A stretch of 40,255 bases of DNA from an uncultured Lachnospiraceae bacterium (GTDB lineage Bacteria > Bacillota > Clostridia > Lachnospirales > Lachnospiraceae): the NCBI GenBank assembly GCA_945621435.1, contig CALZBR010000022.1, positions 1 through 40,255 of the forward strand, in the 5' to 3' direction. How positions within the stretch are numbered: position 1 is the first letter of the stretch; every line of letters starts with the position of its first letter. Positions 26,480 to 35,282 of the stretch are shown one piece after another. The position numbers were made by a program, and so were the translations under genes. The notes under the pieces are model-generated. The model was not told where the DNA came from. It did no database searches and worked only from the letters and a program-made list of their open reading frames with translations.

Positions 26480-27838
26480 GTGAAGATAATAATTGCCGGA
26501 GACGGTAAGATGGGAGCGATGCTTACGAGACAGCTGTCCGCAGAAGGGGATGACATTACCATAATAGATTCCAATCCCAAGGTGCTGGAGTCCAGCGAGG
26601 AGAAGTACGATGTCATGGCAGTACAGGGGAACTGTGCCTCCATGGAGGTACTGCTCCAGGCGGGTGTCAAAGAAGCTGACCTTCTGATTGCGATGGCGGG
26701 TCATGACGAGGTGAATCTTTTGTGCTGCATGACGGCTCACGGACTGAATCCTAAGCTGCATACCATAGCCCGAGTGAGAAATCCGGAATATACAGACCAG
26801 ATATATAAAATGCGTGATATCTTCGCACTTTCCCTGTCGGTAAATCCGGAAAAGCAGGCGGCGGCAGAGATAGAGCGTTTACTGCGTTATCCGGGCTTTT
26901 TGAAGAGAGATACCTTTGCAAAGGGACGTGTGGAAATCGTTGAACTGAGAGTTGATGAGAAGAGTAAGCTCTGTAATGCGGCTCTGATTGATATGAACAA
27001 TATTGTGAAATGCAAAATCCTAGTCTGTGCGGTTCTGCGAAATGGCAAGGCGGTGGCACCGGATGGTAATTTTGTGTTACGAGAGGGAGATCGTATTTTC
27101 GTAACAGCCTCTTCGGATACCCTGACGATATTGTTAAAGAATCTTGGAATTATCACCCACAAGGTAAAGCGGGTGATCATCTGCGGCGGCGGTACCATGA
27201 GTTACTATCTGGCCAGTCGTCTTGAAAACAGTGGGATCAGCGTACAGCTGATTGAGAATGACCCGAAGCGTTGCAATGTGCTCGCTGCAATGCTTCCTAA
27301 GACCTGCATTATCCAGGGAGACGCCAGCAGTCAGTATCTGCTGGAAAGTGAAGGGGTTTCGGAATGTGATGCCCTTATCTCACTTACAGGGCTGGATGAG
27401 CTGAATATGATTATCTCGCTCTTTGGCACCAACAGTGGAGTTCCCCTGGTGGTTACCAAGCTGGGGCGAATGGATAATGCCAGCATTCTTGGCAATGTGG
27501 TACCCGGAAGCGTGGTAAGTCCCAAGGAATTATGCTGTAATACCATTGTCAGATATGTGCGTGCCATGAAGAATCAGACCGGTGCTGCTCTGACGGTGCA
27601 TACGATTGCAGACGGACAGGCAGAGGCGATGGAGTTTATCGTAGATTCCACCACGCAGAATTGCAGGCTGCCACTGAAAAAACTGAAGCTGAAGAAGGGG
27701 GTTCTGGTGGTCTGCATCACCAGAAGCGGCAGAACAGAGATTCCGAACGGTGATTCCTACTTTGATGTGGGTGATACAGTGATTGTGGTTACCGGAAGTG
27801 ATGAGGTGATTTATCAGCTCAATGATATCTTTGAGTAA
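26480..27838 (+). CDS. trkA: Trk potassium uptake regulatory subunit TrkA
   Basis: The 452-residue cytoplasmic protein binds NAD(H) and gates the TrkH channel. It is a tandem of two RCK units: the first Rossmann motif GDGKMGAMLTRQL is at residue 5 onward, the second GGGTMSYYLASRL at about 236-248. Each is followed by a TrkA-C domain (FVLREGDRIFVTAS; SYFDVGDTVIVVTGS). A GTG start follows pyrC by 5 bases, so it shares that transcript. trkH follows after 39 bases, and the two form one transport system. Confidence 0.94.
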   Translation: MKIIIAGDGKMGAMLTRQLSAEGDDITIIDSNPKVLESSEEKYDVMAVQGNCASMEVLLQAGVKEADLLIAMAGHDEVNLLCCMTAHGLNPKLHTIARVRNPEYTDQIYKMRDIFALSLSVNPEKQAAAEIERLLRYPGFLKRDTFAKGRVEIVELRVDEKSKLCNAALIDMNNIVKCKILVCAVLRNGKAVAPDGNFVLREGDRIFVTASSDTLTILLKNLGIITHKVKRVIICGGGTMSYYLASRLENSGISVQLIENDPKRCNVLAAMLPKTCIIQGDASSQYLLESEGVSECDALISLTGLDELNMIISLFGTNSGVPLVVTKLGRMDNASILGNVVPGSVVSPKELCCNTIVRYVRAMKNQTGAALTVHTIADGQAEAMEFIVDSTTQNCRLPLKKLKLKKGVLVVCITRSGRTEIPNGDSYFDVGDTVIVVTGSDEVIYQLNDIFE

Positions 27839-27877
27839 CCGGGAGTTTGGAATACGGAAAGGCACGGTTTTAGATAA

Positions 27878-29332
27878 ATGAATTATAGAATGCTGGGGCG
27901 TTTTATAGGGAAAATATTAGTATTGGAGCTCGTGTTTATGGTACCGGCGCTCTGCATCAGTATCTTTGGAGGAGAATGGCAGTCCGCTGTTGCGTTTCTC
28001 AAAACCATGGGACTCATTTTTGTACTGGCACACGGACTTATCTTTTTTGGCAGAAAGTCCAAAAAGAACTTTTTTGCAAAGGAAGGTTTGGCCTGTGTGG
28101 GATTGAGCTGGATTGTCATGGGATTGTTGGGGTGTCTTCCGTTTTATCTCTCAGGTGCAATCCCTAAATTTATTGACGCATTTTTTGAGATAGTCTCCGG
28201 TTTTACTACCACGGGAGCGTCCATCCTTACGGAGATTGAAGGGCTTCCGAAAGGAATCCTGTACTGGAGAAGCTTCAGTCATTGGCTGGGGGGCATGGGG
28301 GTTCTTGTGTTCCTGCTGGCGATTTCTTCCTTTGGAGGTGGGGATAACGGATTTACCATGCATCTGCTCCGTGCGGAAAGTCCGGGACCTAACGTGGGCA
28401 AATTGGTTCCGAAGATGAAGCAGACAGCCGGTATCCTGTATTTGTTGTATATCGTATTGACGATTCTGGATGTTTTCTTCCTTTTAGCCGGTGGAATGTC
28501 CCTGTTTGAAGCTGTCTGTACGGCTTTTGGAACGGCGGGAACCGGCGGCTTCGGCGTGAAAAACGACAGTATTGCAGGGTACAGCCCATATATTCAGAAT
28601 GTGTGTACCGTATTTATGTTATTGTTTGGCGTGAATTTCTCCTGTTATTATATGCTGTTGCTCAGACAGGTAAAGAGTGTGTTCAAAGACGAAGAGCTTC
28701 GCATGTATCTGGGCATGGTGGCAGGTAGTATTCTCCTGATAGTCTGGAACCTGAGAGGCGTTTACGGAACTTTGGAAGAAACCGTGAGACATGCGGCCTT
28801 CCAGGTGGCTTCTATCGTTACCACAACAGGTTATGCAACGACGGATTTTGATCTGTGGCCGGGATTTTCCAAGGCAATCCTGTTGTGCCTTATGATTATC
28901 GGCGCCAGCGCAGGAAGCACCGGTGGAGGATTCAAATGCAGCAGAGTTCTTCTGGTGCTGAAGAGCCTTCGCAGAAGTGTCAGACAGGTGGTACATCCCC
29001 AGATGGTGCAGGTAGTCCGCGTTAACGGACAACCTATCAGTGAGAAGGTTCTGAGCAACACCAATGCATATCTGGCGGCCTATGCGATCATTACCGTGGG
29101 AAGCTTTCTGTTGGTTTCTTTGGACGGTTTTTCCATCACAACCAACATATCTGCGGTGGTAGCCTGCTTCAACAATATCGGTCCGGGCTTTGAAATGGTT
29201 GGTCCTACAGGTAACTTTTCTGCATTCAGCGGTTTTTCAAAGCTGGTTCTGATTATGGATATGCTGGCGGGAAGACTGGAAATATTTCCGATTTTAATAC
29301 TATTTTCAAGAACCACCTGGAAACACAGATAA
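27878..29332 (+). CDS. trkH: Trk potassium transporter membrane subunit TrkH
   Basis: The 484-residue integral membrane protein has about ten hydrophobic helices and the repeated selectivity-filter loops of Trk/Ktr channels: TTTGASILTE, GTAGTGGFGVKND, TTTGYATTDFDLWP and NNIGPGFEMVGPTGNFS. The conserved RSFSHWLGGMG segment is present. It is complete and pairs with trkA upstream. The 71-base gap to the next gene is purine-rich with no clear terminator. Confidence 0.94.
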   Translation: MNYRMLGRFIGKILVLELVFMVPALCISIFGGEWQSAVAFLKTMGLIFVLAHGLIFFGRKSKKNFFAKEGLACVGLSWIVMGLLGCLPFYLSGAIPKFIDAFFEIVSGFTTTGASILTEIEGLPKGILYWRSFSHWLGGMGVLVFLLAISSFGGGDNGFTMHLLRAESPGPNVGKLVPKMKQTAGILYLLYIVLTILDVFFLLAGGMSLFEAVCTAFGTAGTGGFGVKNDSIAGYSPYIQNVCTVFMLLFGVNFSCYYMLLLRQVKSVFKDEELRMYLGMVAGSILLIVWNLRGVYGTLEETVRHAAFQVASIVTTTGYATTDFDLWPGFSKAILLCLMIIGASAGSTGGGFKCSRVLLVLKSLRRSVRQVVHPQMVQVVRVNGQPISEKVLSNTNAYLAAYAIITVGSFLLVSLDGFSITTNISAVVACFNNIGPGFEMVGPTGNFSAFSGFSKLVLIMDMLAGRLEIFPILILFSRTTWKHR

Positions 29333-29403
29333 GGGATAAGGTAAGACAGAGAGGAAAACAGAGAAGACAGTAGAAACGACAATAGAAACGAGGGGGACGG
29401 GGT

Positions 29404-31059
29404 ATGAAAGAAATAGCGGATATCATGACATTCCGGGATGGGTCCAAAATGTGGGAGGCGGTGTTTGACAAGTTTGCAGCAAAGGTATATATTCCGGTGA
29501 CAAAGCAACCGGCGGGTATTGTGAATTTTGGTTTTCGCGCACCATATCTGATGATTTTCGAAGAAAACAGATTTTCTTTTGAGGAAGCAAAAGCTTTTGC
29601 GGATCAAAACGGTTTGGCAGAGATCGCATCAGAGTATGCCGGAAGTGTAGTATTCTTTTATCCTCTGAACGAAGGGGGATGGGAGAAGGCACCGGTCGAT
29701 CTGTATGAGAGCATACTGGCACAGTCCAGAATCAGCCAGTACTACAAGGATGGTGCTGCCATCATGTATGACAGATTTGCCAAGAAAATGGGTGACACCT
29801 ATATAAGGGGTGCAGTGCTTAGAACCTGTCTATACGGCTTCGGGGCATCGGCAGACTATATTGCTAAAAACTGTTTGAAGACACTCGAAGGGGACGGGCT
29901 GTATGGTAAAGGGGATATTACTCCGGCAGTCTGTATTTTGCAGGGCTTAAGCGTTGTCACCGGGGCAGAGAGGCGTGATATTCCGATCCTATCCATCGGC
30001 AATCATGCAGAGGTGAATCAGGCGCTTCTGCAGTCCTCTGATTATGTGCTGGTGAAGGATAAGGCGGATTATCAAGAGGATTACAGACAGTTTGTAGGTA
30101 CTTTCCGCCGGATGATGGGATATCTGGACAGGGAGGATAACCTGGAAGAAATGGGAATGGTAATGGAGCCGGGTTATTGTTCCGTTACTACGACCTGTGA
30201 TAATCGCGGGGACGATCGGGATACCACAGAGCATAGAATTGGTTATGTGGCATATTATAATCGTGATATAATGAAGGATGGGAAAAAGGTTCCGCTGCTC
30301 ATGTGTTTTCATGGCGGTGGAGATTCCGCTATGTGTATGGCAACGGTTTCGGGTTGGTACAGGGTAGCGGCAGAACATGATTTCCTTCTGGTGTGCGTTG
30401 AAAATCACTTGAACAGTACTGCCTCTGAGACCATAGAAATGATAGAATGTCTCAAGAAAAAATACAGTATTGACAGCGAGAAGATATATGCATCCGGTTT
30501 CTCCATGGGAGGCTGTAAATCCTGGGATATGTTTCAGGAGTATCCCCGGGTATTCGCTGCGGTGGCACCGATGGACGCTACCTTTGATGTGGGATTGAAT
30601 TCCTATGGTGAGCAGAGTCCCGGTGAGATAAATCGTGACACCATAGTTCCGGTGTTCTACGTGGGCGGAGAGAAAACACCTCTTCCCGAGCTGCCTTTTC
30701 AGGAGAAAAAATGCTTAAATCGTATGGCATATGTTCTGGAAGTGAATCGTTCCGTGAAAAAGAATCAGAATCAATTTGAAGAGCAGGACAAGTGGGAGAA
30801 TCCCATCTGGGGACTTGATGGAGATTACGTATATCAATTGAAGGATGAGGAGAGAGAGGATAGTGTGCTCACTCTGAATCTGTTTGTCAGTGAAGACGGG
30901 AACTGTTATTGTGTCTTTGGCTGTGTCAGCAACCAGGGACATGAGGTACGTCATCATAGCTGTGAAAATGCCTGGAAGTTCTTAAACAGCTTCCGCAGGC
31001 TCCCGGATGGAAGCCTTATGGGCGGAAAGCTGGAAGAGATTCGAGAGCTATATCAGTAA
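29404..31059 (+). CDS. Alpha/beta-hydrolase, PHB-depolymerase/feruloyl-esterase-like, apparently two-lobed
   Basis: The C-terminal half (about 285-551) is a PHB-depolymerase-like alpha/beta hydrolase. It has an oxyanion HGGG at 303-306, the nucleophile elbow GFSMGG with Ser367, a candidate acid in APMDATFD, and His in NQGHEVRHH near 516. The N-terminal half (1-240) looks like a second, degenerate hydrolase lobe: it has a beta-strand-turn resembling a nucleophile elbow (YGFGASA at about 144-150) but no clear triad. No signal peptide is present, so it acts inside the cell, probably on small esters or acylated sugars. GAGGGGG precedes the ATG. It converges with the EAL gene across only 10 bases. 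Confidence 0.7.
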   Translation: MKEIADIMTFRDGSKMWEAVFDKFAAKVYIPVTKQPAGIVNFGFRAPYLMIFEENRFSFEEAKAFADQNGLAEIASEYAGSVVFFYPLNEGGWEKAPVDLYESILAQSRISQYYKDGAAIMYDRFAKKMGDTYIRGAVLRTCLYGFGASADYIAKNCLKTLEGDGLYGKGDITPAVCILQGLSVVTGAERRDIPILSIGNHAEVNQALLQSSDYVLVKDKADYQEDYRQFVGTFRRMMGYLDREDNLEEMGMVMEPGYCSVTTTCDNRGDDRDTTEHRIGYVAYYNRDIMKDGKKVPLLMCFHGGGDSAMCMATVSGWYRVAAEHDFLLVCVENHLNSTASETIEMIECLKKKYSIDSEKIYASGFSMGGCKSWDMFQEYPRVFAAVAPMDATFDVGLNSYGEQSPGEINRDTIVPVFYVGGEKTPLPELPFQEKKCLNRMAYVLEVNRSVKKNQNQFEEQDKWENPIWGLDGDYVYQLKDEEREDSVLTLNLFVSEDGNCYCVFGCVSNQGHEVRHHSCENAWKFLNSFRRLPDGSLMGGKLEEIRELYQ

Positions 31060-31069
31060 AGAATAGAGG

Positions 31070-33532
31070 TTAATCATTAATCAGAAGGATCCTTTTGCCA
31101 CCTTCAAAGGTACAATTTTCATCTCTGGCACCGATGGCGATGTTTTCTGCTGCTAACAGGTGAATATCCAAAGTGGTCTCACGTGCACTCAGGATACAGC
31201 TTTCATCAAAGCAGCCGATACCCAGCACATTGGTGCCTTCTCCGTTAAGTGTCATGTGAGTGTTGTTGACGGTAATATTCAAGCCTCCGCCTTCGCTTCC
31301 GATCAGACGCACCTGCTGACCGGTGAGACGCACATGAGCCTCTGCATTTTCCACTAATATTTTTCCGGAGCTGACTTCGATACTTCCGATGCCGCTGAGG
31401 TGACTTCCGGAACCATCAATTTTCAGCTTAAAGTTCATCATGGTAATCTGCTGATCGCTGTTCCAGCTTCCGATTGCGCAGCCGGAGCCTACACGGAAGT
31501 CGATGTCAAGCGCACAGTCCTTCACCATTATGGGAACGGTGCCGTAACAGCAGCCGATACCGATTGCCCTTTCTCCCGCAATATTCAGACGGATATCTCC
31601 GCGTAAGATCTGAAGCCCTTTTCCCTGTCTGTAAATACCTCCGCCGATTGCGATACAGTGGTTTCCTTCCGTTCTGATAATCAGCTTTCCGGTGGAGTCA
31701 CAGATAATTGTTCCCACACCGGAATTGGCATCGTTACCGATGGCATAACAATTAATTCCTTTTACGGAAATGGAGAGGTCACCGGAACCGCTCAGACAGC
31801 AGTAGCTGCCGTCGGGTACCCGGATTCCGGTCTTGGTAAGCACATTGTTGCCTTCCAGAATCAGAGTGAGACCGGCACCGGTGCCGATGTCGATACAAGG
31901 GAGATCCTCTGTACTTTCCAGATTGATATTGCGAAGAGTCAGCTTACAGTGACAACCGTCTTTAATCTTGATGGACATGCCGGCAGGGAAATTGGGATTA
32001 CCGATCAAAGTAAGCTCCGGCTGAGATATCACAATGCCGGTGTACTGCTCCAGCGCAAGCTGCATCAGTACCAATTCGTGTTCGTCGTTTACAATAAATA
32101 TTTTGCGTTGTACTTTTTCATGCATTCCCATATTGTCGCTGATAATCTCATTTTTCAGTGCTTCGGGAAGCTCTTTCAGCATGGTAAAGGAAGGCTTCGC
32201 GGTATAGAAGCCCTGAATCAGGTCAATGCCCATATGTATGACAGCTTTCAGCTCGGCAGCGGTCTCGACACCTTCCGCAAGAGCCAGGAATCCATTATCG
32301 TGGGCAAAGGTTATGATGTTGTTGACAAAATGCTGTTTCTTTGGATTCTCTTCAATGCCGGCAATCAGGAGACGATCAATCTTGATGCAGTTGGGCAGAT
32401 AACGAAGCAGGCTTGAGGTGTTGGAATAGCCTGTTCCAAAGTCGTCAATGGCCAGTCCGAACCCATCTTCCTTACTGCGGGTCAGCATTAATTCAAGACG
32501 GCTGTCATCCAACTCAGTCTGTTCCGTGATTTCAACCACCATCTTCCCGAACATACTGCCGTAGGTTGCCCGCAGCTGATTGTAATCTGAGGGAATCAGC
32601 TGGCAGGTGGGGATACTGTTGATAAAGATTTTCCGGTCACCCAGGTCGGATTCTGTAGCCATTAACTTCAAAACATTGAAAAAAGTAGCTCGCTCTATAT
32701 CGTAAAGTCGGTCATCAAAGGTAGCATATTTTAATATTACCAAAGGTGAGAAAGGAATTCCTGCCTCTGTACGCATCAAAGCTTCATAAGCATAGATTTC
32801 ACCTGTTTTTGCATCGATAATTGGCTGGAAAGCATAGCGGAAGAGATTGTGATCCAGTACCTTGTTTACCATACGATGCTCTTCCGGATCAATATTCATT
32901 TCCTGATTCGTGTCGGTAAGGTTGCGACGGCCTTCCCTCTGGAGACGTTTCTGAGTAAGCGCCTGATCCAATACTTCCGGCATGCTGGTGTCGGGAGCAG
33001 GTCTGATGGAGGAAAGACTGTGAGTAATATGAAAACTGTACTCTTTGCCGGATACACGATTGTAATTGTCGATACGGAAGTTGATGGAGTGCAGAAAGCT
33101 CTCTGCAAGTTGTTCCCCGGCATCTGCGGTACGGATAATGATTGCAAATTCGCTGCTGCCCAGGTGCCCGCAGATTTCGTTTTCCGTAACGCTGTCCTCC
33201 AGAATCTGGCCTAAGGTCTGAATCACCACATCACCTTCAGAGTGTCCGTAAATGCGATTGATATTTTCAAGACGTTCCACATCAATACACAAAATGAGAA
33301 GACTTTCTCCGGTTTCTATGCAGGAAGTTTTCCACTCTTCTAATTTTTTCAGGACACCGTGGGAATTGTACATGCCGGTCATGCGGTCCCTATATTCCCA
33401 CAAATCAGCTTGTCCGTTTTCGTGAAAAAAATCATGAATGGTTCCTTTGACCTGCTCCAGAACTTCAGAAGGCAGATGGCGTTCCAGAATGGCATCTAAT
33501 TCTTCGATTGTAAGTTTATTCTGTGTATTCAT
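31070..33532 (-). CDS. GGDEF-EAL protein with C-terminal beta-helix-like domain
   Basis: The 820-residue product has no signal peptide or membrane helix. A GGDEF domain (about 45-200) is degenerate, with GSSEF at 125-129, so cyclase activity is unlikely. The EAL phosphodiesterase domain (about 225-455) keeps its catalytic residues: E250-A-L, N305, E334, D363-D364, K384 and E420/E423. Cyclic di-GMP breakdown is therefore expected. Residues about 500-820 form short Gly/Ile-rich repeats (IGIGCC, AIGGGIY, IGSEGGGL, LGIGCF) like a right-handed beta-helix. Such helices often bind glycans or proteins, but this one would be cytosolic. A promoter lies at 33569-33598. Confidence 0.82.
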   Translation of the reverse strand: MNTQNKLTIEELDAILERHLPSEVLEQVKGTIHDFFHENGQADLWEYRDRMTGMYNSHGVLKKLEEWKTSCIETGESLLILCIDVERLENINRIYGHSEGDVVIQTLGQILEDSVTENEICGHLGSSEFAIIIRTADAGEQLAESFLHSINFRIDNYNRVSGKEYSFHITHSLSSIRPAPDTSMPEVLDQALTQKRLQREGRRNLTDTNQEMNIDPEEHRMVNKVLDHNLFRYAFQPIIDAKTGEIYAYEALMRTEAGIPFSPLVILKYATFDDRLYDIERATFFNVLKLMATESDLGDRKIFINSIPTCQLIPSDYNQLRATYGSMFGKMVVEITEQTELDDSRLELMLTRSKEDGFGLAIDDFGTGYSNTSSLLRYLPNCIKIDRLLIAGIEENPKKQHFVNNIITFAHDNGFLALAEGVETAAELKAVIHMGIDLIQGFYTAKPSFTMLKELPEALKNEIISDNMGMHEKVQRKIFIVNDEHELVLMQLALEQYTGIVISQPELTLIGNPNFPAGMSIKIKDGCHCKLTLRNINLESTEDLPCIDIGTGAGLTLILEGNNVLTKTGIRVPDGSYCCLSGSGDLSISVKGINCYAIGNDANSGVGTIICDSTGKLIIRTEGNHCIAIGGGIYRQGKGLQILRGDIRLNIAGERAIGIGCCYGTVPIMVKDCALDIDFRVGSGCAIGSWNSDQQITMMNFKLKIDGSGSHLSGIGSIEVSSGKILVENAEAHVRLTGQQVRLIGSEGGGLNITVNNTHMTLNGEGTNVLGIGCFDESCILSARETTLDIHLLAAENIAIGARDENCTFEGGKRILLIND

Positions 33533-33568
33533 GCATAACTCCGTTCTTTCGACGACAATAATTAGTTT

Positions 33569-33598
33569 ATTATACCATAATTTTAACTTTTATGGCAA
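33569..33598 (-). promoter_or_regulatory. Promoter of the GGDEF-EAL gene
   Basis: On the minus strand TTGCCA (33598-33593), 18 bases, TATAAT (33574-33569), about 36 bases before the ATG at 33532. The -35 matches five of six consensus positions. Confidence 0.65.
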
Positions 33599-33633
33599 TA
33601 ATTACAAAAAATGTTTTTGTATACATAAAAACT

Positions 33634-33662
33634 TTTCCAAAGACAGCAACATATGATATAAT
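33634..33662 (+). promoter_or_regulatory. Extended -10 promoter before the structured element
   Basis: TTTCCA at 33634-33639, 17 bases, TATAAT at 33657-33662 with TGA at 33654-33656 as extended -10. Transcription would start near 33669, at the edge of the hairpin below, and read into the DUF3592 gene. Confidence 0.5.
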
Positions 33663-33664
33663 GA

Positions 33665-33777
33665 GCGCAGAAGAAAAACAAGCGGCTGCGAAGCAGACAT
33701 TTGTTTTTCCTGCGCCATTAGCGAACGAATGTCCTGCAAAGCAGGATAAAAAGCGCGATAGCGCGAATTCGTGAGCT
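33665..33777. repeat. Highly structured intergenic element: long hairpin plus three-way junction
   Basis: Hairpin 1: GCGCAG-aa-GAAAAACAA at 33665-33681 pairs perfectly with TTGTTTTTC-CTGCGC at 33701-33715, leaving AA bulged; its loop holds a small stem CTGC-gaa-GCAG (33686-33696). Element 2: AGC-ga-ACGAAT at 33720-33730 pairs with ATTCGT-ga-GCT at 33767-33777, with tandem G-A mismatches. It encloses CCTGC-aaa-GCAGG (33733-33745) and GCGC-gata-GCGC (33753-33764). So much pairing in 113 bases suggests a mobile or repeated palindromic element, or a folded leader RNA. The family is not recognised. Confidence 0.6.
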
Positions 33778-33824
33778 TGGTACAATGTATGTGTTCGTTA
33801 AATCATTATCAGGAAGGAGTACAT

Positions 33825-34559
33825 ATGAAAAGGAAAAGTAACGGAGGAAATATAGAAATTATTATATTTGTAATCTTTTCTATTATAGGAATCGGGATGT
33901 TTATCGGAGGCGTCTGTTTCCTGATTTACAGCATGAACTTTAGTAAGATTGCAAAGGAAACCACCGCTACGGTTACGGAAATCACAAGAACCAGGGATCA
34001 CGATGGGGATGTACATCATGAGGTCTATGTCGACTATGAGGTGGAAGGCGAAAGCTACACGCATGTTCATCTGAACTATTACAGCAGCAGCATGTATGAA
34101 GGAGGAAAGATCAACATACTTTATGACCCTGAAAAGCCGGGAAGGATAAGCAGCAAAGGTGGTAATACCTTTATGTGTGTAATGCTGATGGGAATGGGCG
34201 TGGTTTTTGGCGCTGTAGGAATAATCCCGATGCTGGTTAGCATGAAGAAGAATCGTAAACAAAAGAGATTGCGCCAGAACGGACGTGTGCTTCATGCCAA
34301 CGTAGTCAGCATGGATATCAACAGGAGCTATACCGTAAATGGCAGACATCCCTATTACCTCATCTGCGAGTACAGGGACGAGTATTCAGGCAAGACCTAT
34401 CGCTTTAAGAGCGGTAATATCTGGAAGGAAGTGGTGCTGAATTCTCTGGACGATCAGTACATAGATGTGTATGTGGATCCGCAGGATTTCAGTCAATATG
34501 CTGTGGATGTGGATAGCTTTATCCAGAAGTCGCAGGCGAATATCATTGACTACACGTGA
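33825..34559 (+). CDS. DUF3592-type membrane protein
   Basis: The start at ATG 33825 is set by AGGAAGGAG upstream; earlier in-frame codons run into the structured element. The 244-residue product has a first helix at about 10-35, then a beta-rich DUF3592 segment (ATVTEITRTRD...VYVDYEVEGESY...INILYDPEKPGRI). A second helix follows at about 115-138, then a repeated DUF3592-like half (VVSMDINRSYTVNGRHPYYLICEYRD...YIDVYVDPQDFSQY). The function of the family is unknown. It appears monocistronic. Confidence 0.72.
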   Translation: MKRKSNGGNIEIIIFVIFSIIGIGMFIGGVCFLIYSMNFSKIAKETTATVTEITRTRDHDGDVHHEVYVDYEVEGESYTHVHLNYYSSSMYEGGKINILYDPEKPGRISSKGGNTFMCVMLMGMGVVFGAVGIIPMLVSMKKNRKQKRLRQNGRVLHANVVSMDINRSYTVNGRHPYYLICEYRDEYSGKTYRFKSGNIWKEVVLNSLDDQYIDVYVDPQDFSQYAVDVDSFIQKSQANIIDYT

Positions 34560-34590
34560 GAACCGGATATGTTATTGACAATTGTAAATG

Positions 34591-34622
34591 CTCCATGCAA
34601 GGTTTGAGGACACTGCATGGAG
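34591..34622. repeat. Perfect 9-bp inverted repeat upstream of the MFS remnant
   Basis: CTCCATGCA at 34591-34599 pairs with TGCATGGAG at 34614-34622 around a 14-base loop. No T-tract follows. It could be an operator of the former transporter gene or a weak stop for the upstream gene. Confidence 0.4.
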
Positions 34623-34642
34623 GCAACGGTCTGTAATGGGCT

Positions 34643-35171
34643 ATGTCCTCAGACTTTGCAAATTATGAACTGAAAACATTCTTGATTTTATGGAGTACGC
34701 AGTCGTTATCACAGCTTGGCAGTGCCATGACAAATTTTGCACTGACTCTCTGGCTGTATCAAAAGACGGGGTCTGCCCTGCAGACCGCACTTTTATCGAT
34801 ATGTTCGTACGCTCCGTATGTACTGATGAGTATGTTCGCGGGAGCACTCAGTGACCGCTGGGACAAGAAAAAGGTGATGCTGTTTTCGGACAACTTTGCC
34901 GCGTGCAGTACGATGGTTGTGCTGGTTCTGTTCCTGGCCGGTGTGAATCTGGTGGCTTCCGCCTTTGATGCCGTACTTCCGGCATATGTGCTTTCGAGAG
35001 AGAATGGTGGGGAGGCTGTACTGGGAATTGTCACATCCTGCGCAGGGCTTGCTACGTTGCTGGGAAGCGTGGTTACGACACTGATGCCTGCACCGAAGAA
35101 CCGTGTCCGGGACGTTTGTGTGTCTGGTATTTGGACAAATATTGAAGAAATACATCTTTCGGGAAGAATAG
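34643..35171 (+). pseudogene. Decayed MFS transporter with two internal deletions
   Basis: The reading frame opens as a normal major facilitator N-terminus (helices 1-3, with FAGALSDRWDKKKVML, the loop 2-3 motif). It then jumps near residue 100 directly to a segment typical of helices 7-8 (LVASAFDAVLPAYVLSRENG...LATLLGSVV), about 120 residues missing but in frame. After MPAPKNRVRDVC the frame is lost. In the +1 frame the true-looking C-terminus appears (CLVFGQILKKYIFREE, stop at 35169-35171), so a second deletion joined it out of frame. Intact members are about 400-420 residues. The open frame itself runs on to 35197. It directly precedes the bile salt hydrolase. Confidence 0.78.
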
Positions 35172-35282
35172 CAGGAAGTAAGAGGAAGAGTTGCTGACAG
35201 AATTACAACAGAAAGAATAATGAGACAAAAAAGGTACAAAATAGAGTAAAAACAGATATCAAATGCTGAAAGGACGAGAAGT

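Noticed and set aside
33661..33774. Possible 37-residue peptide starting at ATG 33661
   Set aside because: The ATG is part of the -10 region, there is no ribosome-binding site, and the sequence is fully explained by the paired stems.
34575..34603. TTGACA upstream of the MFS remnant as a promoter
   Set aside because: No acceptable -10 lies 16-18 bases downstream.
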